This document shows, piece after piece, positions 1 to 9,924 of a stretch of DNA of 64,000 nucleotides. The stretch lies in assembly GCA_013350335.1 (NCBI GenBank), contig CM023532.1, positions 94,981,064 through 95,045,063 of the forward strand. The letters run 5' to 3'. Origin of the DNA: Chimonanthus salicifolius (lineage: Eukaryota; Streptophyta; Magnoliopsida; Laurales; Calycanthaceae). Below the pieces are notes generated by a model, which made no database searches, was not told the origin of the DNA, and was given only the letters and a program-made list of their open reading frames with translations. The position numbers and the translations under genes were made by a program. Positions within the stretch are counted from its first letter, which is position 1, and every line of letters starts with the position of its first letter.

Positions 1-1208
1 AATGGACCATGGGGATTGGCCATCTTGGATGGCCGAATCCCATGAGGTATGATGGTTATTTGGACAAAATAATTAGATGGTTTTGAGAGGTTAAAGTGCA
101 GCAATGATGTGCTGATTTTATATGAATAAGTGACACCAAAAATATGTATGAAAGACCAAAACATGGACTTAGGGTTCGGCCACCTTGGATGGCCGAACCC
201 CATGTAAGTCTTTCATGTGTTTGGTGAGTTAAAAACCATATGAAGATATGGTGTTTTTATGGTAATAAATGGATTAATATGTTACTGTTTTGGTGGGTTA
301 ATATGCGGCTGAACCATGTTTAAATCATGGTTGAGTTAGCATGATTAGACCCTGAGTGATCATGGTGTTGATTGGATCAAGTGAACCCTAGGGTTCGGCT
401 ATGAGTATGGCCGAACCCCATGGGGCTGTTTTGAAATAAATGGGCTGTTTTGAATGGGAACTTATGGTTGTTTTAATTAAGGAGACATACATGATAATTA
501 TGGACTATGTAATCAACCATTGATGATGATGGAAAGTGGGATAAAAACCCATAGGATGTGGTTCGGCCAAGTAGTATGGCCGAACCCAATCAATGATTAT
601 TTGATAAGTTTGGAGATTAAAGTTGACGAATGAAGAACCCCACAAGATGTTTGGGTCTTATATGTGAATGGATATTTAAATATTAGAATGATTTACTTAT
701 TGTTACATCACAAGGTGACGAGAGTTGAAGGAAGTGCGAGTCGTGACCGAGTGAAGCTCAAAAAGGAACGGACACTTAATCAAAGTTTAAGTAGGTTTCC
801 TACCTACTTGTAACCACAGTTTTTACCCAATATTTCTTATGATACTCTTGTTTTAACATATGTGTTTCAAATGATATATTATGCATTAACAAATGGCATA
901 CAGGCATTGGCATCTCATGCATAGTCATGGGATAATGAATGAAGTTCTACAGTGATGGATACGATGGTACATGATGGGGGTTGCTCATTACATGTACATC
1001 GCTTATAGAAGAGATGAAGGTGTGTTGTAATTTACCTTGTCGGTGCGAGGCACGTCAAGTGATGGCTATGAAAGTACATGATGGGGGATGCTCATTGCAT
1101 GTGCATATTTCATAGCATTGTTTTACCTGTTTTGATGATCATGTAATATGATATGTATATGCATGTTTTATATGCTAACATGTGGTAGCCCTGATTCGGG
1201 AACCTACT

Positions 1209-1244
1209 GGGCGCGTTGATCTAACGCCCTAATTCTATCCTCAG
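1209..1244 (+). promoter_or_regulatory. Putative 3' splice site of the LTR intron (family A, 5' LTR)
   Basis: A CTAAC branchpoint-like pentamer (1221-1225) is followed by a pyrimidine-rich stretch and CAG (1242-1244). The branchpoint also lies in the right arm of a short hairpin, GGGCGCGTT (1209-1217) against AACGCCC (1223-1229) with one bulged C. The same box recurs in the B and C LTRs. The matching donor is seen at 7779 in the 3' LTR. This is inferred; no RNA evidence is available here. Confidence 0.5.
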
Positions 1245-1547
1245 AGGAGATTGCAGGTACAAGCAAGGGGAAAGGGAAGGTCATTGACCAAGAGGGGAGC
1301 TGAGCCTAAGTGCTTAAATAATGGATTTGGATTACGTTTTATTACTGTCATTTGAATACTATTGTTGGACATGTAATAATTCGTTATTTGCTATGGTTTG
1401 TTTAGGATCATAACTTGTGGATGGTTGATTTATGTTATTTAATATTTAAGAATATTACTTGCTATCTCGTCTTTTTATTCCGCATGTTGATGTTAGTTCC
1501 ATGTGTGAATCACTATCATGGTCTATTCCATGTACACATGGGTGGCC

Positions 1548-1583
1548 AGTTAAGGTTCAGACTTGGGTAGTCTGAACTTAACT
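1548..1583 (+). other. Conserved LTR-terminal stem-loop (family A, 5' LTR)
   Basis: AGTTAAGGTTCAGACT pairs with AGTCTGAACTTAACT around a TGGGT loop, giving 15 bp with one bulged G. The stem is kept with compensatory changes in the other LTR families (10228, 11842, 17455, 20733, 25897, 26362, 29290, 44208, 51700). It lies about 110 nt upstream of the primer site. Confidence 0.75.
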
Positions 1584-1615
1584 CGCGTCGTGACGCCGCC
1601 CGCTCTCTTCCGTTG

Positions 1616-1654
<39 letters not shown>

Positions 1655-1692
1655 AGACTCTGAAACTCTCGGAAAGGGCGGGGCGTTACAGT

Positions 1693-1704
1693 TGGTATCA
1701 GAGC
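1693..1704 (+). other. Primer binding site (initiator Met tRNA), Element 1
   Basis: TGGTATCAGAGC, two bases after the LTR end, is complementary to the 3' end of plant initiator methionine tRNA. This is the usual primer for minus-strand synthesis in plant LTR retrotransposons. Confidence 0.93.
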
Positions 1705-1781
1705 GAAACGGGAAGTTGAATCATCGAAGTAAGATTAAGACGGTTTCATGTCTCACTGACGGATAAGAATCCCAACTGACC

Positions 1782-1795
1782 GACTTTTCGGAGTC
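1782..1795 (+). other. Leader hairpin with TTCG loop
   Basis: GACTT-TTCG-GAGTC lies 78 nt after the primer site, with one G.T pair. In Element 4 (51923-51936) the stem is perfect, GACTC-TTCG-GAGTC. In Element 2 (20945-20958) the stem is kept but the loop is CTCA. The surrounding 100 nt of leader are similar in families A and D. It could act in packaging or dimerisation, but no function is known. Confidence 0.5.
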
Positions 1796-2137
1796 CGCTG
1801 CCTGGGGGCCGGATTAATTTACTTCGAGTGACTCGGACTGAACAATCAATCTGAGAACGACAATGAATGATAGCAAAGTAAAGTACAATCATCATAATTG
1901 GACAAATCATACGTAGCAAGGTAGGATGAACTCCCTTGAAATCCCCACACTGAGAAACAAACAATAGGAAATTAGAGATTTCCCCAGAAATAAAAAGAAA
2001 ACAAAGAATGTTGATTTGGTAATCTTCCTAAACAAAGTACATGATATTTTGCATGATCAAAATTCCCTGGAAACCAAGAGTGGTTTATTTAGAATTATTG
2101 TTGAATATGTTTGTGTTTGAAATGATGTGGCACAGAT

Positions 2138-2674
2138 ATGTCAAGCAACGAAGAATACACTGAGTTATGGGATAAAGGGACACCAAGTTGTCCGGTAGAT
2201 TTGGTGTCAACTTCCGACAGTATCAGTATGGAAGTTAATGCGGATCTTCAGGAGGGACCTCCTGAAGAAGCTGATGTGGACTTAGCGCCTCTTCCAGAGG
2301 ATCTGATGGACGACATTCCTGAAATGGTGGAACCTCCTGAGGAAGAGGAGGATGATCTAGCGCATTTACTGGAGGATCCCATGGCTGGTGTACCTATTAT
2401 ATTGGAATCACTTGGGGAGATAGATCCCTATGATACATGTGAACTGTGCAATCAAGATGGGCACCACTGCCGGTATTGTCCTCATCCACTGGGTGTTGTC
2501 TGCCCGTCCTGTGGACTACATGGGCATGGTGAGGCAAGGACTAATTGTCCATACATCGGAGGACCTGGATTAGTACCCTGCACGACTTGTGAGGTATTGG
2601 GGCACACGGCGATGACGTGTCCTGATAACCGATTCAAGTTCGCTTTTGATGCGGAGTCTTCTACGGAAGACTAG
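2138..2674 (+). CDS. Pre-gag accessory protein: acidic N-terminus, Cys-rich zinc-knuckle-like C-terminus (178 aa)
   Basis: This is an uninterrupted frame between the primer site and gag, separate from gag-pol (220-nt gap, own ATG). Residues 1-97 are strongly acidic (Glu/Asp/Pro-rich, several PPEE-type clusters). From about residue 100 to 163 there are three CxxC-centred units. The first (CELC...HHCRYC) and the third (CTTC...H...C) fit CX2CX4HX4C; the middle one (CPSC...H...C) has a longer last spacing. A second copy in Element 4 has the same length with about 20 substitutions, keeps every one of these cysteines, but lacks the His of unit 1. Zinc knuckles normally bind nucleic acid. The acidic half could be a protein-interaction or activation region, which is inference. 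I do not recognise the family. A frame before gag is known in Tat/Ogre elements, but I see no similarity that would tie this to them. No counterpart is seen in the Element 2 leader. Confidence 0.8.
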   Translation: MSSNEEYTELWDKGTPSCPVDLVSTSDSISMEVNADLQEGPPEEADVDLAPLPEDLMDDIPEMVEPPEEEEDDLAHLLEDPMAGVPIILESLGEIDPYDTCELCNQDGHHCRYCPHPLGVVCPSCGLHGHGEARTNCPYIGGPGLVPCTTCEVLGHTAMTCPDNRFKFAFDAESSTED

Positions 2675-2894
2675 GATAGGAAGTAATAGTAGGGGTATTA
2701 AAAAGAGGGTTATTTTTGTAAGGGGGTATATTTTGTTATACATAGGGTTTGTTTCACCCTACCCACCTTTGTACAAAGATGCAGTTTGAATTTATATAAA
2801 TATGTAATTTCATGTTTTTATGAGGAATTCATGGCATGTGTTGTATATTATTAATGGAAACTAAGTCTATGATGTTTCCATGAATTAGGACTAA
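2675..2894 (+). other. Spacer between pre-gag frame and gag with a second polypurine-tract-like sequence
   Basis: These 220 nt carry no frame. AAAAAGAGGG at 2700-2709, followed by TTAT, copies the context of the real tract before the 3' LTR (6668-6677). The same string follows the pre-gag frame in Element 4 (52839-52848). It may be a central polypurine tract or the scar of an ancient template switch that added the pre-gag frame. Confidence 0.5.
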
Positions 2895-5800
2895 ATGGCA
2901 CCACAGAAAAAGGTGGTAAAAGATCTGAAGGGAAAAGAGAAAGTTTTACCGATCGGACTAGGTGAGGGGGTGTCAAAAAGAAGGACTCGTCAGGACGATA
3001 AAAAGAAGGATGATGTGCTCATTATCCCACCACAAGGGAAGGTGGTATCCCGACGCAAGAAGGCGTCATCGGAACCTGATAGAGAGCAATCCGTTCATGA
3101 CGAAGAGAGGTCTATACATGAACAACCTCACAGTGAGGAAGAATCTCACCACTCTCGGCGGGAAGAAGAAGGGAGTGACCCTACGAATCAACAGGACGAC
3201 GAGGAGGAATATGACTCGTCGTATCGACGCGAGGAGGAGGAGAATAGTAATATGACTGTACCCTTTGTACCTCCTGAACTGCACAGCTTGGTGCAAGCCG
3301 TGGTTACATCTGTCCTCCAACAACATTTGAACGGAGGGGGAAACATGAGCGAAAATAATGACCGAAATATGGTCAGAGATTTTCAGCACCAGCGCCCACC
3401 TTACTTCAAGGGCAGAGAAGGGCCTATTGCGGCCGAGAATTGGTTGGAGAAGATTTCGCATATATTGACTCTTTTGAACATCAAGAGTCATGCCCATAAA
3501 ATATTATTGGCCACGTCACAGCTGGTGGATGACGCTGCCAAATGGTGGAAGGTGGTGGAGAAACAACAGGCACTTGTGCCAAGAAGAGAAAGAGTTGCTA
3601 TGACCTGGGAGCAATTCTCCGCGACATTTCTAGAGCGCTACTTTCCAGAGGAAGAAAGAGAACGTCAAATTCAGGCCTTTATGATGTTAGTACAAGGTTC
3701 AATGACGGTGGCTGAGTATCACCAAGAATTCCTCAGCCTGTCAATCTATGCATACTATATTGTGGACACAGAATATCGAAAGGCTCGCAAGTTCGAGCGT
3801 GGGTTACGGCCAAACATTAGGGCCAAGGTAACTGTGTTCAAAGCAGCCACGCTGGCGGAAGTGGTCAGCAGGGCCACCATTGTGGAACAAGAGATGGCGG
3901 AATTTGCCAGAGTGGACAACCGCCGAGCTCCGAGTGGGAGAGGTGGGTATCAACCCAACAAAAAGTTCAGACCGAATTTCAGCAGACCTTCACCGTCTGT
4001 TGGATCAAGTGGGGGCTTTCGCCCCAACCAGCCCACTCAATCTGTTGCGGTCACTCAAGCATCCCGAGGAGTGAATACTTGCTTTCACTGTGATCAACCT
4101 GGTCACTACAAAAAGAATTGCCCAAAGCTCAACAGGCTGTCTAACTCAAGAGGATCATTTCGTCCGCCAGCTAGACCGGCATACTCCAGAGGAGGCAGAA
4201 TGCAGGGCCGGGGAGGTCGAAGGTCTAACCCTGCTGGAGCAGGAAGATTATTCACTCTAACTTCTCCAGAGGAAGAGGAGGAGGATCATCCGGTGATACA
4301 AGGTATGGCGGTAGTGAGTAGCTCATATGCATATGCACTATTTGATTCCGGAGCGTCACACTCCTTTATAGCTGCATCGTTTATTACTGCTACTGGTACA
4401 TTAGTTCAAAGATTAGCCACAGAACTTACTATTGTATCCCCTGTCGGAGATTCGGCATTGGGACTTATTTGTACTGCGGTTAACACCGAATTAGCTGGAC
4501 TCAGATTTGAGTTCAATTATTTAGTGCTGGACATGTCGGAATATGATATTATATTCGGAATGGATTGGTTGGCAAAGTTTCATGCCAACATCGACTGTTA
4601 TGGTCGAAGAGTGACATTTAAGTCACCCGAGGGCAAGCAATATGTAGTTCGTGCAGATAAACAAAGTGGATTACAGGAAGGGTTAAACCACGTGGTATTG
4701 AATAATATCACCATAAACAAAGCTCCAGTTACTGAACTTCCGGAAATTGTACAAGAATTTGGGGATGTGTTCCCAAAGGAACTCCCTGGTCTACCACCTA
4801 TGAGGGAGATTAACTTCGAGATCAGGCTGTATCCTGGCACAACACCAGTGTCGTTACCACACTATCGGATGGCACCAGCAGAGATGTCAGAGCTAAAGAA
4901 GCAGATTGATGAACTGCTTAGGCTGGGTTGCATCCGGAACAGTACGTCATCATGGGGAGCACCAGTGTTGTTTGTGAAGAAGAAGGACGGTTCACTTCGG
5001 ATGTGCGTGGACTACCGAAAGCTGAATCAGCTAACAGTCCGGAACAAGTACCCTCTACCCAGGATCGATGATTTATTCGATCAATTGAGGGGTTCAAGCC
5101 ATTTTTCAAAGATCGATTTGATGTCTGGTTATCATCAAATTCGAGTTAGGGAGGAAGATATAGAAAAGACAGCTTTTCGGACGCGGTATGGACTGTTTGA
5201 GTTCGTGGTCATGCCATTTGGACTCACGAATGCGCCGGCAGTGTTCATGGATTTGATGAACAGAATCTTCCGTCCCTATTTAGATCAATTTGTAATTGTA
5301 TTCATTGATGATATCCTGATCTATTCTAAGAGTCAGGAGGAACACGCAGAGCATCTACGTATAGTCTTGAATACGTTGAGGCAAAATAAGCTATATGCCA
5401 AGGCCAGTAAATGTGAATTCTGGTTATCCGAGGTCAATTTCTTGGGACATGTCATAACCAAAAACGGTATAGCCGTGGATCCAACAAAGGTGGCGGCAGT
5501 AAGTGAATGGAAAGCGCCAAAGAATGTGACCGAGATCCGCAGTTTCTTAGGGCTGGCGGGTTATTATCGAAAATTTATCATGGACTTTGTATCGGGGTTG
5601 CCGAGGTCTTCAAGGGGCAATGACGCCATTTGGGTCGTAGTCGACCGGCTGACCAAGTCTGCACATTTCATTCCTATCAAGATGACGGATTCGTCTGAGA
5701 CGTTGGGTCAGCGTTATATTAAAGAAATCATTCGACTACATGGTATTCCCCGAACGATAGTATCGGACAGAGATGGCCGTTTTACCGGCAGAGTATGGCA

Positions 5801-6620
5801 AAGCATGCAGACAGCCATGGGGACTGAGCTATTGACTAGCACCGCATTCCATCCACAGACTGATGGTCAGTCTGAAAGAACAATACAAACCTTGGAAGAC
5901 ATGCTGAGAGCGTGTATGTTAGATTTCAAAGGAGGATGGGAGGACCACTTACCATTGGTGGAATTCTCCTATAATAACAGCTATCAGGCAAGCCTTCAAA
6001 TGGCTCCTTATGAGGCTTTATATGGTAGACCGTGTAGGTCACCAGTATGTTGGACAGAGGCAGGTGAGCCTGCATTGATCGGACCGGAACTAGTCGCAGA
6101 AACTACTGCACAAATTAAGTTGATACGTCAACACTTGTTGACTGCACAGAGTCGGCAGAAGAGCTATGCTGATAAAAGGAGACGGTTTCTGGAATTTGAA
6201 GTGGGAGACTTGGTGTTTCTAAAAGTCTCACCACGAAAGGGACATATGAGGTTTGGTAAGAAAGGAAAACTGTCGCCAAGATATGTGGGACCGTTTTCCA
6301 TCATAAGAAGGATGGGAGATGTAGCTTACCAATTAGCACTTCCGTCGCAATTAGCAGCTCTACACGATGTGTTCCACGTGTCGATGCTAAGGAAATACAA
6401 TCCGGATCCGTCCCATGTTTTAAATGTTCAAGATATTGAAGTACAAAGCGACGTGACGTACGTCGAGAAGCCAGTCAGGATAGTGGAGACCGAACAAAGG
6501 GTGTTGCGAAACAGAGCGATTCAGTTCGTAAAAGTGGTATGGGACCGTCATGGTGATGAAGAGGCCACATGGGAACTTGAATCGGAGATGAGAACAGCTC
6601 ACCCCGAATTGTTTGTGTAA
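2895..6620 (+). CDS. gag-pol: Gag-pol polyprotein lacking RNase H and the integrase N-terminus (1241 aa)
   Basis: One open frame. Residues 1-120 are charged. The capsid-type gag region is about 165-330 (Trp183 begins the conserved WLEKI stretch). The nucleocapsid knuckle CX2CX4HX4C is at 396-409. Aspartic protease DSGAS is at 484-488. Reverse transcriptase runs about 650-890, with VDYRKLNQL from 705 and the catalytic FIDD at 803-806. The sequence then jumps at Met896 from the end of the RT connection (GYYRKFI) to the integrase core ([11 protein letters not shown]). The DDE triad is Asp917, Asp958, Glu994 (35 residues between the last two). The C-terminal domain is followed by a chromodomain-like segment about 1189-1232 (Trp1226). 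Judged against the minus-strand copy in Element 3, about 1.0 kb (335 codons) is gone: all RNase H and the integrase HHCC region. The junction lies in a 9-nt repeat, CATGGACTT (5579-5587). The frame is kept, so a protein could be made, but it should be unable to complete reverse transcription alone. Confidence 0.92.
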   Translation: MAPQKKVVKDLKGKEKVLPIGLGEGVSKRRTRQDDKKKDDVLIIPPQGKVVSRRKKASSEPDREQSVHDEERSIHEQPHSEEESHHSRREEEGSDPTNQQDDEEEYDSSYRREEEENSNMTVPFVPPELHSLVQAVVTSVLQQHLNGGGNMSENNDRNMVRDFQHQRPPYFKGREGPIAAENWLEKISHILTLLNIKSHAHKILLATSQLVDDAAKWWKVVEKQQALVPRRERVAMTWEQFSATFLERYFPEEERERQIQAFMMLVQGSMTVAEYHQEFLSLSIYAYYIVDTEYRKARKFERGLRPNIRAKVTVFKAATLAEVVSRATIVEQEMAEFARVDNRRAPSGRGGYQPNKKFRPNFSRPSPSVGSSGGFRPNQPTQSVAVTQASRGVNTCFHCDQPGHYKKNCPKLNRLSNSRGSFRPPARPAYSRGGRMQGRGGRRSNPAGAGRLFTLTSPEEEEEDHPVIQGMAVVSSSYAYALFDSGASHSFIAASFITATGTLVQRLATELTIVSPVGDSALGLICTAVNTELAGLRFEFNYLVLDMSEYDIIFGMDWLAKFHANIDCYGRRVTFKSPEGKQYVVRADKQSGLQEGLNHVVLNNITINKAPVTELPEIVQEFGDVFPKELPGLPPMREINFEIRLYPGTTPVSLPHYRMAPAEMSELKKQIDELLRLGCIRNSTSSWGAPVLFVKKKDGSLRMCVDYRKLNQLTVRNKYPLPRIDDLFDQLRGSSHFSKIDLMSGYHQIRVREEDIEKTAFRTRYGLFEFVVMPFGLTNAPAVFMDLMNRIFRPYLDQFVIVFIDDILIYSKSQEEHAEHLRIVLNTLRQNKLYAKASKCEFWLSEVNFLGHVITKNGIAVDPTKVAAVSEWKAPKNVTEIRSFLGLAGYYRKFIMDFVSGLPRSSRGNDAIWVVVDRLTKSAHFIPIKMTDSSETLGQRYIKEIIRLHGIPRTIVSDRDGRFTGRVWQSMQTAMGTELLTSTAFHPQTDGQSERTIQTLEDMLRACMLDFKGGWEDHLPLVEFSYNNSYQASLQMAPYEALYGRPCRSPVCWTEAGEPALIGPELVAETTAQIKLIRQHLLTAQSRQKSYADKRRRFLEFEVGDLVFLKVSPRKGHMRFGKKGKLSPRYVGPFSIIRRMGDVAYQLALPSQLAALHDVFHVSMLRKYNPDPSHVLNVQDIEVQSDVTYVEKPVRIVETEQRVLRNRAIQFVKVVWDRHGDEEATWELESEMRTAHPELFV

Positions 6621-6667
6621 TTTAATTTGAGAACCCTACTTCACTCGATTTTCGGGACGAAAATTTT

Positions 6668-6677
6668 AAAAAGAGGG
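6668..6677 (+). other. Polypurine tract, Element 1
   Basis: AAAAAGAGGG lies six bases before the 3' LTR, preceded by the GGGACGAAAATTTT context shared by all elements here. It is the expected plus-strand primer. Confidence 0.85.
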
Positions 6678-7773
6678 TTATATTGTAATACCCCAATTTC
6701 TCAATGAAGTGGAAAATTACCAAAATGCCCCTGAGTTGTTAAATTAATTATTTTGTGATGTTAAGTAAGGAAATAGTGGGGCCCATTGCTCAAAATAAAA
6801 TCATATGAGCACATTATGAATGTTAAGTTTTATTGGTTGGGTAATTTTCATCATTTGGGTCAAAAATGGCTAAATGGGTCAAAGGGCCCAAATGGGGCCC
6901 ATCGGGTCTTGCTGGGTTATTTGACCGTTTTGTGATTTTAAATTAAAAGGGGTTAAGCCTATTTGATTGGAAATCAAGTGGAGGAAAAATGGGTAGGCTT
7001 GATCCATATGTAAAAACCAATTGGAAATGATCAAAATACCATAAATGGGTCATGTTGTCAAAAACGGGTCAAGGAGCTAAAAGTGGACCCAGCGGGTCGA
7101 GTTGACTATTGTTGACCGTGTGAACCCTCAAGGGATCTCAAACACGAGTCAAATCAGTTGAGTGGGACTGAGGTGAGTTGGAATAAAATAAAAAGGTGAG
7201 TTAACTCATGTGCATTAAATGAAATGCATTAAATGTGATGAGTTGGGTTGGAATAAAAATACCTTGAGTTGGGTGAGTCAAAATGGAAACCCATGGGACT
7301 GTAAATCAGTGAGTTCAAGTGGGAATTGGAAGAGTTTTGCCCAGCTTTAACCACCCAAACAAGTCCCACACGTTGGGGACTTGTTGGGGTGATTTTCATG
7401 ATGGCATTTAAATGGGAATACATGGGAATTGGATGAAATGCATGGGAGTGCCAAAGGGTGTGTTGGAAGTGCCAAGGGGTGCCTTGGATGGCACCCAATG
7501 CTCACCGTTTTGAGCAAGAAGTTATGAGGAATTGAGAGTTGTTTGGGGGCTGAAAAACAAAAGGAGTGATCACCCTCACTTGGCCGAATTCCACATTGCA
7601 AAAGCATTAGAATTCCATCTCCTTTCCCTCTCTCAAGAACACCTCCTTGGCCGAATTTTATCTTGGTGATTTCACCATTGGTTCATGCTTCTAATCAGCT
7701 GAGACAAAGGAAGAAAGAAGGAAGGAAACAAGAGAGAAGAAGGCAAGGAGCAAAGGCATAAGAAAAGCTTGGA

Positions 7774-7786
7774 ATTTGGTAAGAAT
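7774..7786 (+). promoter_or_regulatory. Putative 5' splice site of the LTR intron (family A)
   Basis: TTTG/GTAAGAATT, GT at 7779-7780, directly after a purine-rich stretch. Counterparts are TTTG/GTAAGTATTT at 49404 (Element 4) and TTTG/GTAAGTGTTT at 56278 (next family A LTR). Paired with the AG at 9923-9924 it would give an intron of about 2.15 kb containing all seven palindromes of this LTR. Confidence 0.5.
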
Positions 7787-9888
7787 TCCTTACAATGTTA
7801 TTTAATAAGTTAGATTAAGTGGAACATGAATTGGCCATGGAATGGCTGATTTTATCAAGGACCTAAGCCTTGGTTAAAGGTTGTCTTAAGTGGTAAACAA
7901 ATCACATTGGGTTCGGCCAGTTTGGATGGCCGAACCCCATGACATTTGTTTGGGTATTTTGATGGTTTTTGGAGGCTAAAAACCATGCAAAAATGATGAA
8001 CAATTGTATGTGTTTAGATGCAAGATAAAGGATTTTAAATCTTGGATTTGGATGGCATAATTCAGCCTTGGAATAGCCAAATGCATCAAGAGTCTAAACC
8101 ATGGAAGAAGGTGTCAAAAGAAATGAAAAGAGTTGGTTAATGGTTATGGTTTTTGAAATTTAAAACCATCCATTTGGGGACTGTTTTTACTTATTTTATT
8201 AAGATTTAAAATACATGCTTAAAGAGGGTTAAAACATGGGTTTGGATATCAGAAAAGGCTGAAGATATGTGGTCTAATCAGTGGAGTAAAATTGGAGAAG
8301 ATGGACCATGGGGATCGGCCATCTTGGATGGCCGAATCCCATGATATCATGTTGAAATCTTGATGATTTTTGTAGGATAAAACCATGCAAATGTTTTACT
8401 GTTTTGGATGATTAGATTAGACATAAGATGACATGTTTAAGTGGTTCAAACCAAAGGCCATAGGGTTCAGCCAATGAGCATGGCCGAACCCCATGCAATG
8501 GTGTGATCATTTTGTGGTTAATGGTGATGGTTTTGAGAGATAAAAACCATACATTATCATGGAGTTTTTATGTGATTTACATGAAGATTATGTACTGATT
8601 TTGGTTGGCCAATATATGGCTGAACCATGGTAATGTTATGGTTAAGTTACTGATCTAAAACAGTAGATTAAAACTGGAAAAATGGACCATGGGGATTGGC
8701 CATCTTGGATGGCCGAATCCCATGAGGTATGATGGTTATTTGGACAAAATAATTAGATGGTTTTGAGAGGTTAAAGTGCAGCAATGATGTGCTGATTTTA
8801 TATGAATAAGTGACACCAAAAATATGTATGAAAGACCAAAACATGGACTTAGGGTTCGGCCACCTTGGATGGCCGAACCCCATGTAAGTCTTTCATGTGT
8901 TTGGTGAGTTAAAAACCATATGAAGATATGGTGTTTTTATGGTAATAAATGGATTAATATGTTACTGTTTTGGTGGGTTAATATGCGGCTGAACCATGTT
9001 TAAATCATGGTTGAGTTAGCATGATTAGACCCTGAGTGATCATGGTGTTGATTGGATCAAGTGAACCCTAGGGTTCGGCTATGAGTATGGCCGAACCCCA
9101 TGGGGCTGTTTTGAAATAAATGGGCTGTTTTGAATGGGAACTTATGGTTGTTTTAATTAAGGAGACATACATGATAATTATGGACTATGTAATCAACCAT
9201 TGATGATGATGGAAAGTGGGATAAAAACCCATAGGATGTGGTTCGGCCAAGTAGTATGGCCGAACCCAATCAATGATTATTTGATAAGTTTGGAGATTAA
9301 AGTTGACGAATGAAGAACCCCACAAGATGTTTGGGTCTTATATGTGAATGGATATTTAAATATTAGAATGATTTACTTATTGTTACATCACAAGGTGACG
9401 AGAGTTGAAGGAAGTGCGAGTCGTGACCGAGTGAAGCTCAAAAAGGAACGGACACTTAATCAAAGTTTAAGTAGGTTTCCTACCTACTTGTAACCACAGT
9501 TTTTACCCAATATTTCTTATGATACTCTTGTTTTAACATATGTGTTTCAAATGATATATTATGCATTAACAAATGGCATACAGGCATTGGCATCTCATGC
9601 ATAGTCATGGGATAATGAATGAAGTTCTACAGTGATGGATACGATGGTACATGATGGGGGTTGCTCATTACATGTACATCGCTTATAGAAGAGATGAAGG
9701 TGTGTTGTAATTTACCTTGTCGGTGCGAGGCACGTCAAGTGATGGCTATGAAAGTACATGATGGGGGATGCTCATTGCATGTGCATATTTCATAGCATTG
9801 TTTTACCTGTTTTGATGATCATGTAATATGATATGTATATGCATGTTTTATATGCTAACATGTGGTAGCCCTGATTCGGGAACCTACT

Positions 9889-9924
9889 GGGCGCGTTGAT
9901 CTAACGCCCTAATTCTATCCTCAG
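9889..9924 (+). promoter_or_regulatory. Putative 3' splice site of the LTR intron (family A, 3' LTR)
   Basis: Identical to 1209-1244: hairpin arm GGGCGCGTT, branchpoint-like CTAAC, pyrimidine tract, CAG. A second CAG follows 12 nt later. Confidence 0.5.

Larger units (their letters stand above)
1..1690 (+). repeat. 5' LTR of Element 1 (family A, 3' 1.69 kb only)
   Basis: Direct repeat of 8681-10369. It ends GGGCGTTACA immediately before the primer site. Four palindromes of the GGTTCGGCC type lie near 11, 170, 389 and 559. A putative 3' splice site lies at 1209-1244, a terminal stem-loop at 1548-1583 and a 30-A run near 1623-1652. The long frames here on both strands are chance. Confidence 0.95.

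Noticed and set aside
1614..1655. TATATAAAA before the poly-A run as the main LTR promoter
   Set aside because: Only family A LTRs of Element 1 show it. Other families have a plain A/T run there, and family D has a better TATA box upstream of the CT-rich stretch.
1693..1704. tRNA gene fragments at TGGTATCAGAGC sites
   Set aside because: Only the 12-nt complement of a tRNA 3' end is present beside each LTR. These are primer sites, not tRNA genes.
3066..3497. 143-aa minus-strand frame opposite gag-pol
   Set aside because: It lies wholly opposite a well-supported gag-pol frame and resembles nothing. A codon-bias shadow.
7908..9270. Regularly spaced palindromes as a CRISPR array
   Set aside because: Spacing varies from under 100 to over 400 bp, repeats are imperfect, and the setting is a plant LTR.
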